A stretch of 11,166 bases of DNA from Candidatus Minthenecus merdequi. GTDB lineage: Bacteria > Bacteroidota > Bacteroidia > Bacteroidales > Paludibacteraceae. The stretch's first letter is position 1; every line of letters starts with the position of its first letter. Position numbers and translations under genes: made by a program. The notes under the pieces are model-generated. The model was not told the DNA's origin. It was given only the letters and a program-made list of their open reading frames with translations, and made no database searches. The stretch lies in the NCBI GenBank assembly GCA_018064385.1, contig JAGHVI010000108.1, forward strand, positions 1 through 11,166, written 5' to 3'. Shown one piece after another: positions 1 to 5,911 of this stretch.

Positions 1-25
1 AACCTCCGTCATCCGAACTGTTTTG

Positions 26-96
26 TTGCCTTAGAAGGATTCGAACCCTCACAGACAGAACCAGAATCTGTAGTGCTACCATTACACCATAAGGCA
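26..96 (-). tRNA. tRNA-Gln (anticodon CUG)
   Basis: The minus strand folds into a full cloverleaf. The acceptor arms are TGCCTTA and TAAGGCA, the D stem is GTGT/GCAC, and the anticodon stem is ACAGA/TCTGT around the loop TTCTGGT. The T arm is GAGGG-TTCGAAT-CCTTC and the variable loop has 4 nt. The anticodon is CTG, so it reads CAG glutamine codons. The discriminator base is A (position 26) and no 3' CCA is encoded, so CCA must be added after transcription. It lies downstream of the 178-624 gene on the same strand but has its own promoter. Confidence 0.96.
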
Positions 97-113
97 GTTC
101 CAAATAGCGAGTG

Positions 114-144
114 CAAAGGTACGACTTTTTGCGTTATTGTGCAA
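114..144 (-). promoter_or_regulatory. Bacteroidetes-type promoter for tRNA-Gln
   Basis: Read on the minus strand, TTGC (144-141) is followed by a 19-nt spacer and TACCTTTG (121-114), a full match to the -7 consensus TAnnTTTG. Transcription would begin near position 107, about 10 nt before the mature tRNA 5' end at 96. This indicates the tRNA is transcribed independently of the upstream protein gene. Confidence 0.75.
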
Positions 145-177
145 GTGTTTTGTGGAAAATTTTCAAAATATTTTTCG

Positions 178-624
178 TTATAGGTTCAATGAATTGAGCA
201 ACAACTGGTAACGCAAACGTTCAATCTTTATGAATGCTATCAGACGATCCTCTGCCTTGTTGTATGAAAATTGTTCAATATAGATGTTATAATGAAGATA
301 AGTCTCTGTTTGCAAGGGTTGTAAAGTTATGTCTTTAATTTTTTCGGGTGATGTGTTGCCTGTGGGTTGAAGCAGAAGCGAAAAAATGTAAAGTGTATCA
401 TTTCCTTGGTCTGTCGTCGTATTTTCTATACGAAAGTCTGTAAGCATGACTTCGATTGGTATTTGGACTTCGGTGTCGTCGTTCAAATAGGCGATGCTCT
501 CAAAGACATTTCTATGGAGCATCATGTGGTATTCCTCACCAGGAAGTGTTAACCACGTTGCAGCACCTACCAATAGTGCGCATGCGACTACAATTGTCGC
601 AATATGAATTATGCGTTTCTTCAT
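178..624 (-). CDS. Small membrane-anchored or exported protein of unknown function
   Basis: This encodes 148 residues I do not recognise. The N-terminus has basic residues (MKKR) and then a hydrophobic stretch at about residues 6-28. That fits an uncleaved membrane anchor or a signal peptide; there is no lipobox cysteine followed by a typical small-residue context. The remainder (about 30-148) is polar and mixed, without Cys pairs or catalytic motifs I can name, and would sit in the periplasm. The start ATG at 624 is the natural one because the hydrophobic segment follows directly. It is probably a monocistronic gene: a possible promoter lies about 120 nt upstream, and the next upstream operon ends in a terminator. 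The downstream tRNA has a separate promoter. The reading frame is credible because of length and signal-like N-terminus, but no function should be assigned. Confidence 0.7.
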   Translation of the reverse strand: MKKRIIHIATIVVACALLVGAATWLTLPGEEYHMMLHRNVFESIAYLNDDTEVQIPIEVMLTDFRIENTTTDQGNDTLYIFSLLLQPTGNTSPEKIKDITLQPLQTETYLHYNIYIEQFSYNKAEDRLIAFIKIERLRYQLLLNSLNL

Positions 625-749
625 CTAGTTAAGGTGAGTTCTATAAATTCATTTTGAGGGTTTTTAGAGTTTATTTTTAGCAGATTGCTGTGCGAAAGAA
701 GGGAGCATGGCAGGCTATGTGGCTATGAACCACCCTTTGATATAACATA

Positions 750-757
750 CAAACATA
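750..757 (-). promoter_or_regulatory. Possible -7 box for the 178-624 gene
   Basis: The minus strand reads TATGTTTG, matching the TAnnTTTG consensus, in the gap between this gene and the mmd terminator. No good TTG/TTTG -33 element lies at the expected 19-21 nt upstream, so support is partial. It would imply a 5' leader of about 120 nt. I see nothing else convincing in the 625-790 interval. Confidence 0.35.
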
Positions 758-794
758 ATTAATAGAACTACCCTTAACAGACCCCCTCCTTAAT

Positions 795-844
795 AAAAGA
801 GTACACCTCTATCAAACCAAGATTGGGGCGTACTCTTTTTTTTG
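795..844 (-). terminator. Intrinsic terminator of the mce-mmd operon
   Basis: A hairpin lies just beyond the mmdB stop codon. The arms at 795-809 and 825-839 pair through AAAAGAGTAC and CCTC against GGGG and GTACTCTTTT, with one internal mismatch and a loop of about 15 nt. In the minus direction the stem ends in a short T run (TTTT); in the plus direction the T run is longer, so it could act both ways. The only gene that needs it is mmdB, which ends at 852. Confidence 0.75.
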
Positions 845-851
845 TTTATTG

Positions 852-2192
852 TTATCCAAGAATTCCAAGAAGGATACCAGCAGCAACGGCAGAACCGATT
901 ACACCGGCAACGTTAGGTCCCATAGCGTGCATGAGCAAAAAGTTGCTCGGATTTTCCTCTTGACCAACGGTCTGGGACACTCGTGCTGCCATAGGAACGG
1001 CTGATACACCAGCAGAGCCGATGAGTGGGTTAATTTTCTCCTTAAGGAACACATTCATCAGTTTGGCGAGCAATACGCCACCGGCTGTACCGAAACTGAA
1101 CGCAACTATACCAATAACGAGAATCATCAGTGTCTGAATGTTCAGAAACGCCTCGGCTGTGGCTGTGGCACCAACTGTGATACCAAGAAAGATTGTTACG
1201 ATGTTCATAAGCTCATTCTGTACCGTCTTGGTCAGTCGCTCGCATACGCCAGACTCCTTCATAAGGTTGCCCAGCATGAGACATCCGACAAGGGATGCAG
1301 CAGATGGCAAGAGCAATGACACGAAGGCAGCTACCATGATAGGAAAGACTATCTTCTCAGTCTTGGACACAGAGCGTAACTGTTTCATACGAATGGAACG
1401 TTCCTTTTTGGATGTCAGCAGACGCATAATAGGCGGCTGGATAACAGGAACAAGAGCCATATAAGAATATGCTGCAACGGCAATAGGTCCAAGCAAGTGC
1501 GGAGCAAGACGTGATGTCAGAAAGATTGCTGTCGGTCCATCTGCACCTCCGATAATACCGATTGATGCAGCCTCTTGAGCTGTAAAGCCCATACCGCAAG
1601 CACAAATGAACGTAATAAAAATACCAAGTTGTGCTGCTGCTCCCAAAAGAAGACTCTTAGGATTGGCAAGCAGTGGACCGAAATCGGTCATTGCACCAAT
1701 TCCTACGAAAATAAGACATGGGTAGATGCCCAACTTTACACCAAGATACAGATAATCCAATAGACCAGCTGTATCGGTAGATGTCATAAGATCCCAATGA
1801 ACATGGCCACCTGCGAAGTTCTCATTGTGAAACATCTCGGCACCAGGTAGATTGGTCAACAGCATTCCGAAGGCTATAGGCAACAGCAACAGCGGCTCAA
1901 ACTTTTTGACAATGGCCAAATAAAGCAGCAAGAATGACACAAGCAGCATTATCAGGTATTTCCAACCTCCCTCTGATGCGAATATTTGATAGAACCCCAT
2001 GCTTTTGCAGAAGTCTATGATTATTTCGCCCAGGTCAAGTGTTTCATTATCAATATTTGTTGAACTTGTTACTTCGTCAGTAATAGCAACCGGGTTACCT
2101 CCTGCCACTGCTACGGTATCCTGTTGTGCAAGAATACCGTGCAGCGGGAAGATAAACATTAAAGTCAAGAGTATTACTCTAAGTGGCTTCAT
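852..2192 (-). CDS. mmdB: Na+-pumping methylmalonyl-CoA decarboxylase, beta subunit (OadB family)
   Basis: This is the integral-membrane subunit that decarboxylates carboxybiotin and couples the reaction to Na+ export. The protein has 446 residues and many hydrophobic segments from about residue 77 on. Family signatures are visible: FEPLLLLPIAFG (98-109), GGADGPTAIF (215-224) with Asp218 matching the essential aspartate of Klebsiella OadB, SAGVSAVPMAARVSQ (393-407), and MHAMGPNVAGVIGSA near the C-terminus. It is the last gene of the operon, 29 nt after mmdC, and is followed by a terminator. Odd: residues 1-22 look like a cleavable signal peptide ending in Ala-Gln, then a polar linker to about residue 60, making it somewhat longer than typical beta subunits. 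The family assignment is firm. The substrate comes from the neighbouring mce and mmdA; oxaloacetate or glutaconyl-CoA decarboxylase is the less likely alternative. Confidence 0.95.
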   Translation of the reverse strand: MKPLRVILLTLMFIFPLHGILAQQDTVAVAGGNPVAITDEVTSSTNIDNETLDLGEIIIDFCKSMGFYQIFASEGGWKYLIMLLVSFLLLYLAIVKKFEPLLLLPIAFGMLLTNLPGAEMFHNENFAGGHVHWDLMTSTDTAGLLDYLYLGVKLGIYPCLIFVGIGAMTDFGPLLANPKSLLLGAAAQLGIFITFICACGMGFTAQEAASIGIIGGADGPTAIFLTSRLAPHLLGPIAVAAYSYMALVPVIQPPIMRLLTSKKERSIRMKQLRSVSKTEKIVFPIMVAAFVSLLLPSAASLVGCLMLGNLMKESGVCERLTKTVQNELMNIVTIFLGITVGATATAEAFLNIQTLMILVIGIVAFSFGTAGGVLLAKLMNVFLKEKINPLIGSAGVSAVPMAARVSQTVGQEENPSNFLLMHAMGPNVAGVIGSAVAAGILLGILG

Positions 2193-2221
2193 ATTAATTG
2201 AGAAAACGATGTCTCCCGTTT

Positions 2222-2926
2222 TTACGCCATAATGACAAGGTCATCGTCCTGCATTACGTTCTGACCTACAGTCACCTTTATGGCTGTGATTACACCGTCT
2301 TTCTCTGCTTTAATCTCGTTCTCCATTTTCATGGACTCCATAGTGAGGATTGTCTCTCCGCGTTTAACGGCTTGACCCTCTTTTACAAGAATCTTGACAA
2401 TGCTTCCTGGCAGTGGAGATTTGATAGGTTTGCCCTCGCCAGTAGCGGTAGCCTTAGGAGCGGCTGTAGGTGCAGCTGTAGGTGCTGTTTGAACAGGTGC
2501 TGCAGCGATAACGCCTTCTGCCTTGATGTCGAACAATTTGTCGTCTTGCATCACGTTCTGTCCTGCTGCTACATAAATTTTTGCAACTGTACCAGAGCAT
2601 TCTGCTTTAATTTCGTTCTCCATTTTCATAGACTCCATTGTGAGGATTGTGTCGCCTTTAGCTACCTTAGTCCCCTCTGCTGCAATTACCTTTACGATGC
2701 TGCCTGGCAGTGGCGATTTGGTCGTTGCAACTGTGCCTGCAGCCGAGTTTGGCGTCGCAATTGATGCAACTTTGCCTGGTGTGGTCTTTGGAGCTGCTGC
2801 AGCCTCGCGTTCTACATCAACAGTGTATGTTGTGCCGTTGACCTCTATCTCGAACTGATTGTTCTCGAGTTCGTTTACCGAAGTCTCGAACTTGCTGCCA
2901 TTTATTGAAAATTTGAATTTCTTCAT
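2222..2926 (-). CDS. mmdC: Biotin carrier subunit with two tandem biotinyl domains (MmdC-like)
   Basis: The protein (234 residues) carries biotin between the carboxyltransferase MmdA and the membrane subunit MmdB. Residues 1-40 form the short N-terminal domain usual for these carriers in Bacteroidetes. An Ala/Pro/Thr-rich linker follows (about 41-68). A first biotinyl domain spans about 70-135, a second Ala/Pro/Thr-rich linker 139-166, and a second biotinyl domain 169-234. Each domain has the start motif KSPLPGSIVK and the biotinylation motif ESMKMENEIKAE, with acceptor lysines at 101 and 200. The two copies are exactly 99 residues (297 bp) apart. Carriers of this complex normally have a single biotinyl domain, so the duplication is unusual. 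It lies 7 nt after mmdE and 29 nt before mmdB. Biotin attachment at both lysines is inferred from motif conservation. Confidence 0.95.
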   Translation of the reverse strand: MKKFKFSINGSKFETSVNELENNQFEIEVNGTTYTVDVEREAAAAPKTTPGKVASIATPNSAAGTVATTKSPLPGSIVKVIAAEGTKVAKGDTILTMESMKMENEIKAECSGTVAKIYVAAGQNVMQDDKLFDIKAEGVIAAAPVQTAPTAAPTAAPKATATGEGKPIKSPLPGSIVKILVKEGQAVKRGETILTMESMKMENEIKAEKDGVITAIKVTVGQNVMQDDDLVIMA

Positions 2927-2933
2927 TGTGTTT

Positions 2934-3113
2934 TTAGAGTTTGTTGTTTAAACCAAAGATTTTTAAGTTCCATGGAGAGAAACGTCTGTCCACGGTGTTT
3001 ATTGTCAATTTGCCAGACTCAATATCGTGAACATTGTCGTCCAAATACAAGTGCAGAGCCATTGACACTGCTGTAAGCTCAAGATCTGAAATTGTCTTCT
3101 TTTTAGCTTTCAT
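2934..3113 (-). CDS. mmdE: Small decarboxylase subunit, paralogue of the MmdD C-terminus (MmdE-like)
   Basis: This is a 59-residue protein starting MKAKKKTISD, encoded in the otherwise unexplained gap between mmdD and mmdC. It starts 6 nt after the mmdD stop and ends 7 nt before mmdC. It aligns almost end to end with residues about 69-116 of MmdD: both carry ALHLY, DDN, ES, RR[YF]SPWN and KI[YF]GLN, with roughly 28 of 48 positions identical. It lacks the transmembrane segment of MmdD. From memory, the Veillonella methylmalonyl-CoA decarboxylase has a very small epsilon subunit (MmdE) described as resembling the end of the delta subunit, so this is probably its counterpart, with a likely role in complex assembly or stability. 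Coding potential is supported by paralogy and by the tight operon spacing. The exact role is inferred. Confidence 0.85.
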   Translation of the reverse strand: MKAKKKTISDLELTAVSMALHLYLDDNVHDIESGKLTINTVDRRFSPWNLKIFGLNNKL

Positions 3114-3119
3114 GATGGT

Positions 3120-3470
3120 TCATTTGAGTTGGTTCAGACCATAAATTTTCGAGTTCCATGGGGAATATCTGCGTGCTACCTTGTTGATTCGGAGTATATA
3201 ACTCTCTTTATCATGGTTGTCATCTGTGTAGAGATGCAACGCTGTTGCTATGGCTGCACTGTGGATGGCTGGTATGTGAACCTCATCTTCTTCCTCACGA
3301 ACACTGTTCGTTGATTGTTGAACTGGTATCTTCTTCACCTTTCTAACCTTTGGTGCCATCACATGTCCGAAGAGTTTGATGACACAAATAAGTATAGTCA
3401 GAATGACGAAGACGATGCAGAACCCTACAACGGTTATGATCATTGTGTTTGTCCAATTAACTAACAGCAT
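3120..3470 (-). CDS. mmdD: Decarboxylase delta/gamma membrane subunit (OadG family)
   Basis: This 116-residue protein has one transmembrane helix near the N-terminus (about residues 9-34), a basic stretch (KVRKVKK, 41-47), an acidic linker (about 59-64), and a conserved cytoplasmic tail (67-116) with ALHLY, RRYSPWNSKIYGLN. The size and the single-helix-plus-tail layout match OadG/MmdD subunits, which anchor the carboxyltransferase to the membrane beta subunit and help assemble the complex. It starts 5 nt after mmdA stops and is followed after 6 nt by mmdE, whose product copies its tail. Translational coupling is likely given the spacing. Assignment rests mainly on architecture and operon position; OadG sequences are poorly conserved. 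Confidence 0.88.
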   Translation of the reverse strand: MLLVNWTNTMIITVVGFCIVFVILTILICVIKLFGHVMAPKVRKVKKIPVQQSTNSVREEEDEVHIPAIHSAAIATALHLYTDDNHDKESYILRINKVARRYSPWNSKIYGLNQLK

Positions 3471-3475
3471 GTTGT

Positions 3476-5035
3476 TTACAATGGAATGTTAGAATGTTTC
3501 TTCAGTGGGTTTGTCAACTTCTTTGTCTGAAGAGCTTGGAATGCGCGGATAACTCTGAAACGAGTGTTGCGTGGCTCAATGACATCATCAATATAACCAT
3601 ACGATGCTGCCATATATGGATTCGCAAATTTGTCTTTGTATTCGTTTGTCTTCTCGTTGATATATTGAGCTTTCTCGTCTGGATTCTCCATCTTGGCGAT
3701 TGTACGACCCTCAAGAACCTCAATTGCACCTGCTGCACCCATAACAGCGATTTCTGCTGTTGGCCAAGCATAGTTGAAGTCACCACGAAGCTGTTTTGAA
3801 CTCATCACGCAGTGTGCACCACCATATGACTTACGCAATGTAACTGTAACTTTTGGAACAGTAGCCTCTCCGTATGCAAACATAAGTTTTGCACCATGGG
3901 TAATGATACCTGCATACTCTTGACCTGAACCTGGAAGGAAGCCAGGAACATCAACCAATGTGAGAATAGGAATGTTGAATGCATCGCAGAAACGGATGAA
4001 TCTCGCAGCCTTGCGCGAAGCATCGCAGTCAAGAACACCTGCAAGAAATGCTGGCTGGTTGGCTATTATACCTGTTGATACACCATTGAAACGTGCAAAA
4101 CCTACAACGATATTTTTTGCGTAATCTGCATGAACTTCAAGGAACTGACCATTATCAGTGATGCAGTTGATGACACGCTTCATATCGTATGGCATGTTAG
4201 GATTGTCAGGAATGATGCTGTTCAACTCATCCTCAAGACGATTGATTGGGTCTGTACACTCACATATTGGTGCCTCCTCAAGGTTGTTCTGTGGAATGTA
4301 CGAAATGAGCTCGCGGATTGTTGCAATGCACTCTTGCTCGTTTGCTGAACGGAAGTGTGCTACACCTGACTTAGATGCATGGATTCGTGCACCACCAAGG
4401 TCTTCTGTCGAAATTGTCTCGTTTGTTACAGACTTAACAACTTTTGGACCAGTTACAAACATATATGAGTTCTCCTCGGTCATAAGTATGAAGTCTGTTA
4501 ATGCAGGAGAATAAACTGCACCACCGGCACAAGGACCGAAGATAGCAGAAATCTGTGGAACAACACCTGATGCAAGGATGTTACGCTCGAAAATCTCAGC
4601 ATAACCTGCTAATGCAGTTACACCTTCCTGAATACGAGCACCACCCGAATCGTTAATACCGATAACTGGAGCACCCATTTTCATAGCTAAGTCCATAACT
4701 TTGCAAATCTTCAAAGCCATAGTCTCAGAAAGCGAACCTCCGAACACTGTGAAGTCTTGAGCAAAAACATACACCGAACGACCTTCGATTGTTCCATGTC
4801 CGATGACAACACCATCTCCGAGATATTTTTCTTTCTCAAGCCCGAAGTTTACGCAACGATGTGTTACAAACATATCAAGTTCCTCGAACGAACCCTCATC
4901 CAAGAGCATTTCGATACGCTCGCGTGCTGTGTATTTACCCTTGCTATGCTGCGAGTCAATACGCTTCTGACCGCCGCCAAGCTTTGCCTGCACGCGCAGG
5001 TCGATAAGCTTTTTAACTTTCTCTTTGTTCTCCAT
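3476..5035 (-). CDS. mmdA: Methylmalonyl-CoA decarboxylase alpha subunit (carboxyltransferase)
   Basis: This 519-residue cytoplasmic subunit moves the carboxyl group from (S)-methylmalonyl-CoA to the biotin on MmdC, releasing propionyl-CoA. It shows both crotonase-like halves of acyl-CoA carboxyltransferases. The N-terminal half has FGGSLSE (98-104), SGGARIQEG (130-138) and the oxyanion-hole region GPCAGGAVYSPA (167-178). The C-terminal half has GFLPGSGQEYAG (365-376), RKSYGGAHCVMSSK (401-414) and MGAAGA (432-437), and the tail ends in KKHSNIPL, typical of this family. The length is normal. The same family includes propionyl-CoA carboxylase beta subunits. The decarboxylase role is preferred because mmdB, mmdC and mmdD follow directly and no biotin carboxylase gene is nearby. 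It lies 39 nt downstream of mce. Confidence 0.95.
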   Translation of the reverse strand: MENKEKVKKLIDLRVQAKLGGGQKRIDSQHSKGKYTARERIEMLLDEGSFEELDMFVTHRCVNFGLEKEKYLGDGVVIGHGTIEGRSVYVFAQDFTVFGGSLSETMALKICKVMDLAMKMGAPVIGINDSGGARIQEGVTALAGYAEIFERNILASGVVPQISAIFGPCAGGAVYSPALTDFILMTEENSYMFVTGPKVVKSVTNETISTEDLGGARIHASKSGVAHFRSANEQECIATIRELISYIPQNNLEEAPICECTDPINRLEDELNSIIPDNPNMPYDMKRVINCITDNGQFLEVHADYAKNIVVGFARFNGVSTGIIANQPAFLAGVLDCDASRKAARFIRFCDAFNIPILTLVDVPGFLPGSGQEYAGIITHGAKLMFAYGEATVPKVTVTLRKSYGGAHCVMSSKQLRGDFNYAWPTAEIAVMGAAGAIEVLEGRTIAKMENPDEKAQYINEKTNEYKDKFANPYMAASYGYIDDVIEPRNTRFRVIRAFQALQTKKLTNPLKKHSNIPL

Positions 5036-5074
5036 TTTTCTATTTGTGAGTTTAATTGTTTTCGGTTTTTTTGA

Positions 5075-5488
5075 TTACTTAGGCTGTTCGCAAAGTTCTG
5101 TCAGAATGCCGTGAGTCGATTTTGGATGAAGGAATGCAATGTTCAAACCTTCTGCACCTTTACGTGGCTGCTTGTCAATGAGCTGCCACTCGTTAGCTGC
5201 TGCCTCGTCCAAAACTTTCTGAAGACCGCCTTCAAAGTTGAATGCAACGTGGTGAACACCACCTCGTGGATTCTTTTCTAACCATTTTGCAATGGTGCTT
5301 TCTGGCGAAGTTGGCTCAAGAAGTTCAATCTTTGTCTGTCCTACCTTGAAGAATGCAGTCTTGACTTTCTGATCTGCAACCTCTTCGATTGAATAGCATT
5401 TTGTACCGAGCAACTGCTCGAAATAAGGAATGGCATCTTCAAGCTTTGGCACTGCAACGCCGAGATGTTCAATGTGTGTTGGTTTCAT
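5075..5488 (-). CDS. mce: Methylmalonyl-CoA epimerase
   Basis: The 137-residue protein is a small metalloenzyme of the VOC (glyoxalase/dioxygenase) superfamily. It interconverts (R)- and (S)-methylmalonyl-CoA, feeding the (S) form to the decarboxylase encoded downstream. It contains the two beta-alpha-beta modules typical of the family. Candidate metal ligands sit where expected: His8 in HIEHLGVAV, the Gln51-to-Glu55 stretch before ELLEP, His79/80 in GVHHVAF, and Glu131 in HGILTEL. The length matches known epimerases. It is the first gene of the operon, about 59 nt below a predicted start site, and precedes mmdA by 39 nt. Start ATG 5488 gives the expected N-terminus MKPTHIEHLG. Confidence 0.95.
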   Translation of the reverse strand: MKPTHIEHLGVAVPKLEDAIPYFEQLLGTKCYSIEEVADQKVKTAFFKVGQTKIELLEPTSPESTIAKWLEKNPRGGVHHVAFNFEGGLQKVLDEAAANEWQLIDKQPRKGAEGLNIAFLHPKSTHGILTELCEQPK

Positions 5489-5553
5489 AAAAATGATAAT
5501 TTATTGATTTGTAAATATTTGTTCGTGTAGAGCCTATGTTCCGAATTATGCTG

Positions 5554-5584
5554 CAAATATACACTTTTTTCTCGGTTCATAAAA
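5554..5584 (-). promoter_or_regulatory. Promoter of the mce-mmd operon
   Basis: On the minus strand, TATATTTG (5561-5554) matches the -7 consensus TAnnTTTG. A TTTT element (5584-5581) lies 19 nt upstream in place of the ideal TTTG. Initiation would fall near 5547, giving a leader of about 59 nt before the mce start. The -7 match and position are good; the -33 match is weak. Confidence 0.6.
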
Positions 5585-5830
5585 ATATATATCAGATTAT
5601 TTTTCTACAAAATTACAATGTTGTGAAAAATCACATTTCTTAACATATTGCTCTGTCTGATTCTAAAGTAATCTATTTTAGAAAAGTTAACACACGAAAA
5701 TATCGTGGCATGTTTCTGCTTTTTGACAATTTTTCGCATGTGCTATTTGACTTATGTTGTTGTAATATAATATGTTGATGAAAACTTTTGGATAACTTTT
5801 GAATATGTGGAAAAAATTTTTTTGTTTATG
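5585..5830. promoter_or_regulatory. Divergent intergenic region with short inverted repeats
   Basis: This AT-rich stretch separates the outward-facing mce and nrdJ promoters and contains no credible gene. Three short inverted repeats are visible. The first is TGTGA-AAAA-TCACA at 5622-5635. The second has TTCTAAA/TTTAGAA arms with a 9-nt spacer at 5661-5683. The third is CACGA-AAATA-TCGTG at 5693-5707. The first resembles CRP/FNR-type half-sites but with 4 nt between arms. They may be operators for either gene; in AT-rich DNA some can arise by chance. No B12-riboswitch signature was seen. Confidence 0.35.
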
Positions 5831-5861
5831 TTTGGCATTTCAAAACATTATTGTATCTTTG
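5831..5861 (+). promoter_or_regulatory. Bacteroidetes-type promoter of nrdJ
   Basis: TTTG (5831-5834), a 19-nt spacer and TATCTTTG (5854-5861) match the full -33/-7 consensus. Transcription should begin near 5868, giving a leader of about 44 nt before the ATG at 5912. There is no Shine-Dalgarno sequence before the start, only an AT-rich stretch, as is usual in this phylum. Confidence 0.8.
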
Positions 5862-5911
5862 CACCGAATTTCTTATAAAGGTATAGCAATAATCAAACAC
5901 ATCTATTTTTT

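Noticed and set aside
2321..2637. The repeated segments within mmdC as a mobile or intergenic repeat.
   Set aside because: The 297-bp period is in frame and both copies encode complete biotinyl domains, so this is a protein-domain duplication.
2198..2764. A 188-codon, Cys- and Phe-rich open frame on the plus strand opposite mmdC.
   Set aside because: It is antisense to a firmly assigned gene, its odd repeated composition mirrors the duplicated biotinyl domains, and it has no promoter or family resemblance.
852..5488. Reading the operon as propionyl-CoA or acetyl-CoA carboxylase.
   Set aside because: There is no biotin carboxylase gene, and the OadB-type Na+-pump subunit and OadG-type anchor are present, which define a decarboxylase.
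5489..5911. A cobalamin riboswitch controlling nrdJ or the mmd operon.
   Set aside because: No B12-box-like conserved segment or extended paired structure is visible; the predicted leaders of about 44 and 59 nt are too short to hold one.
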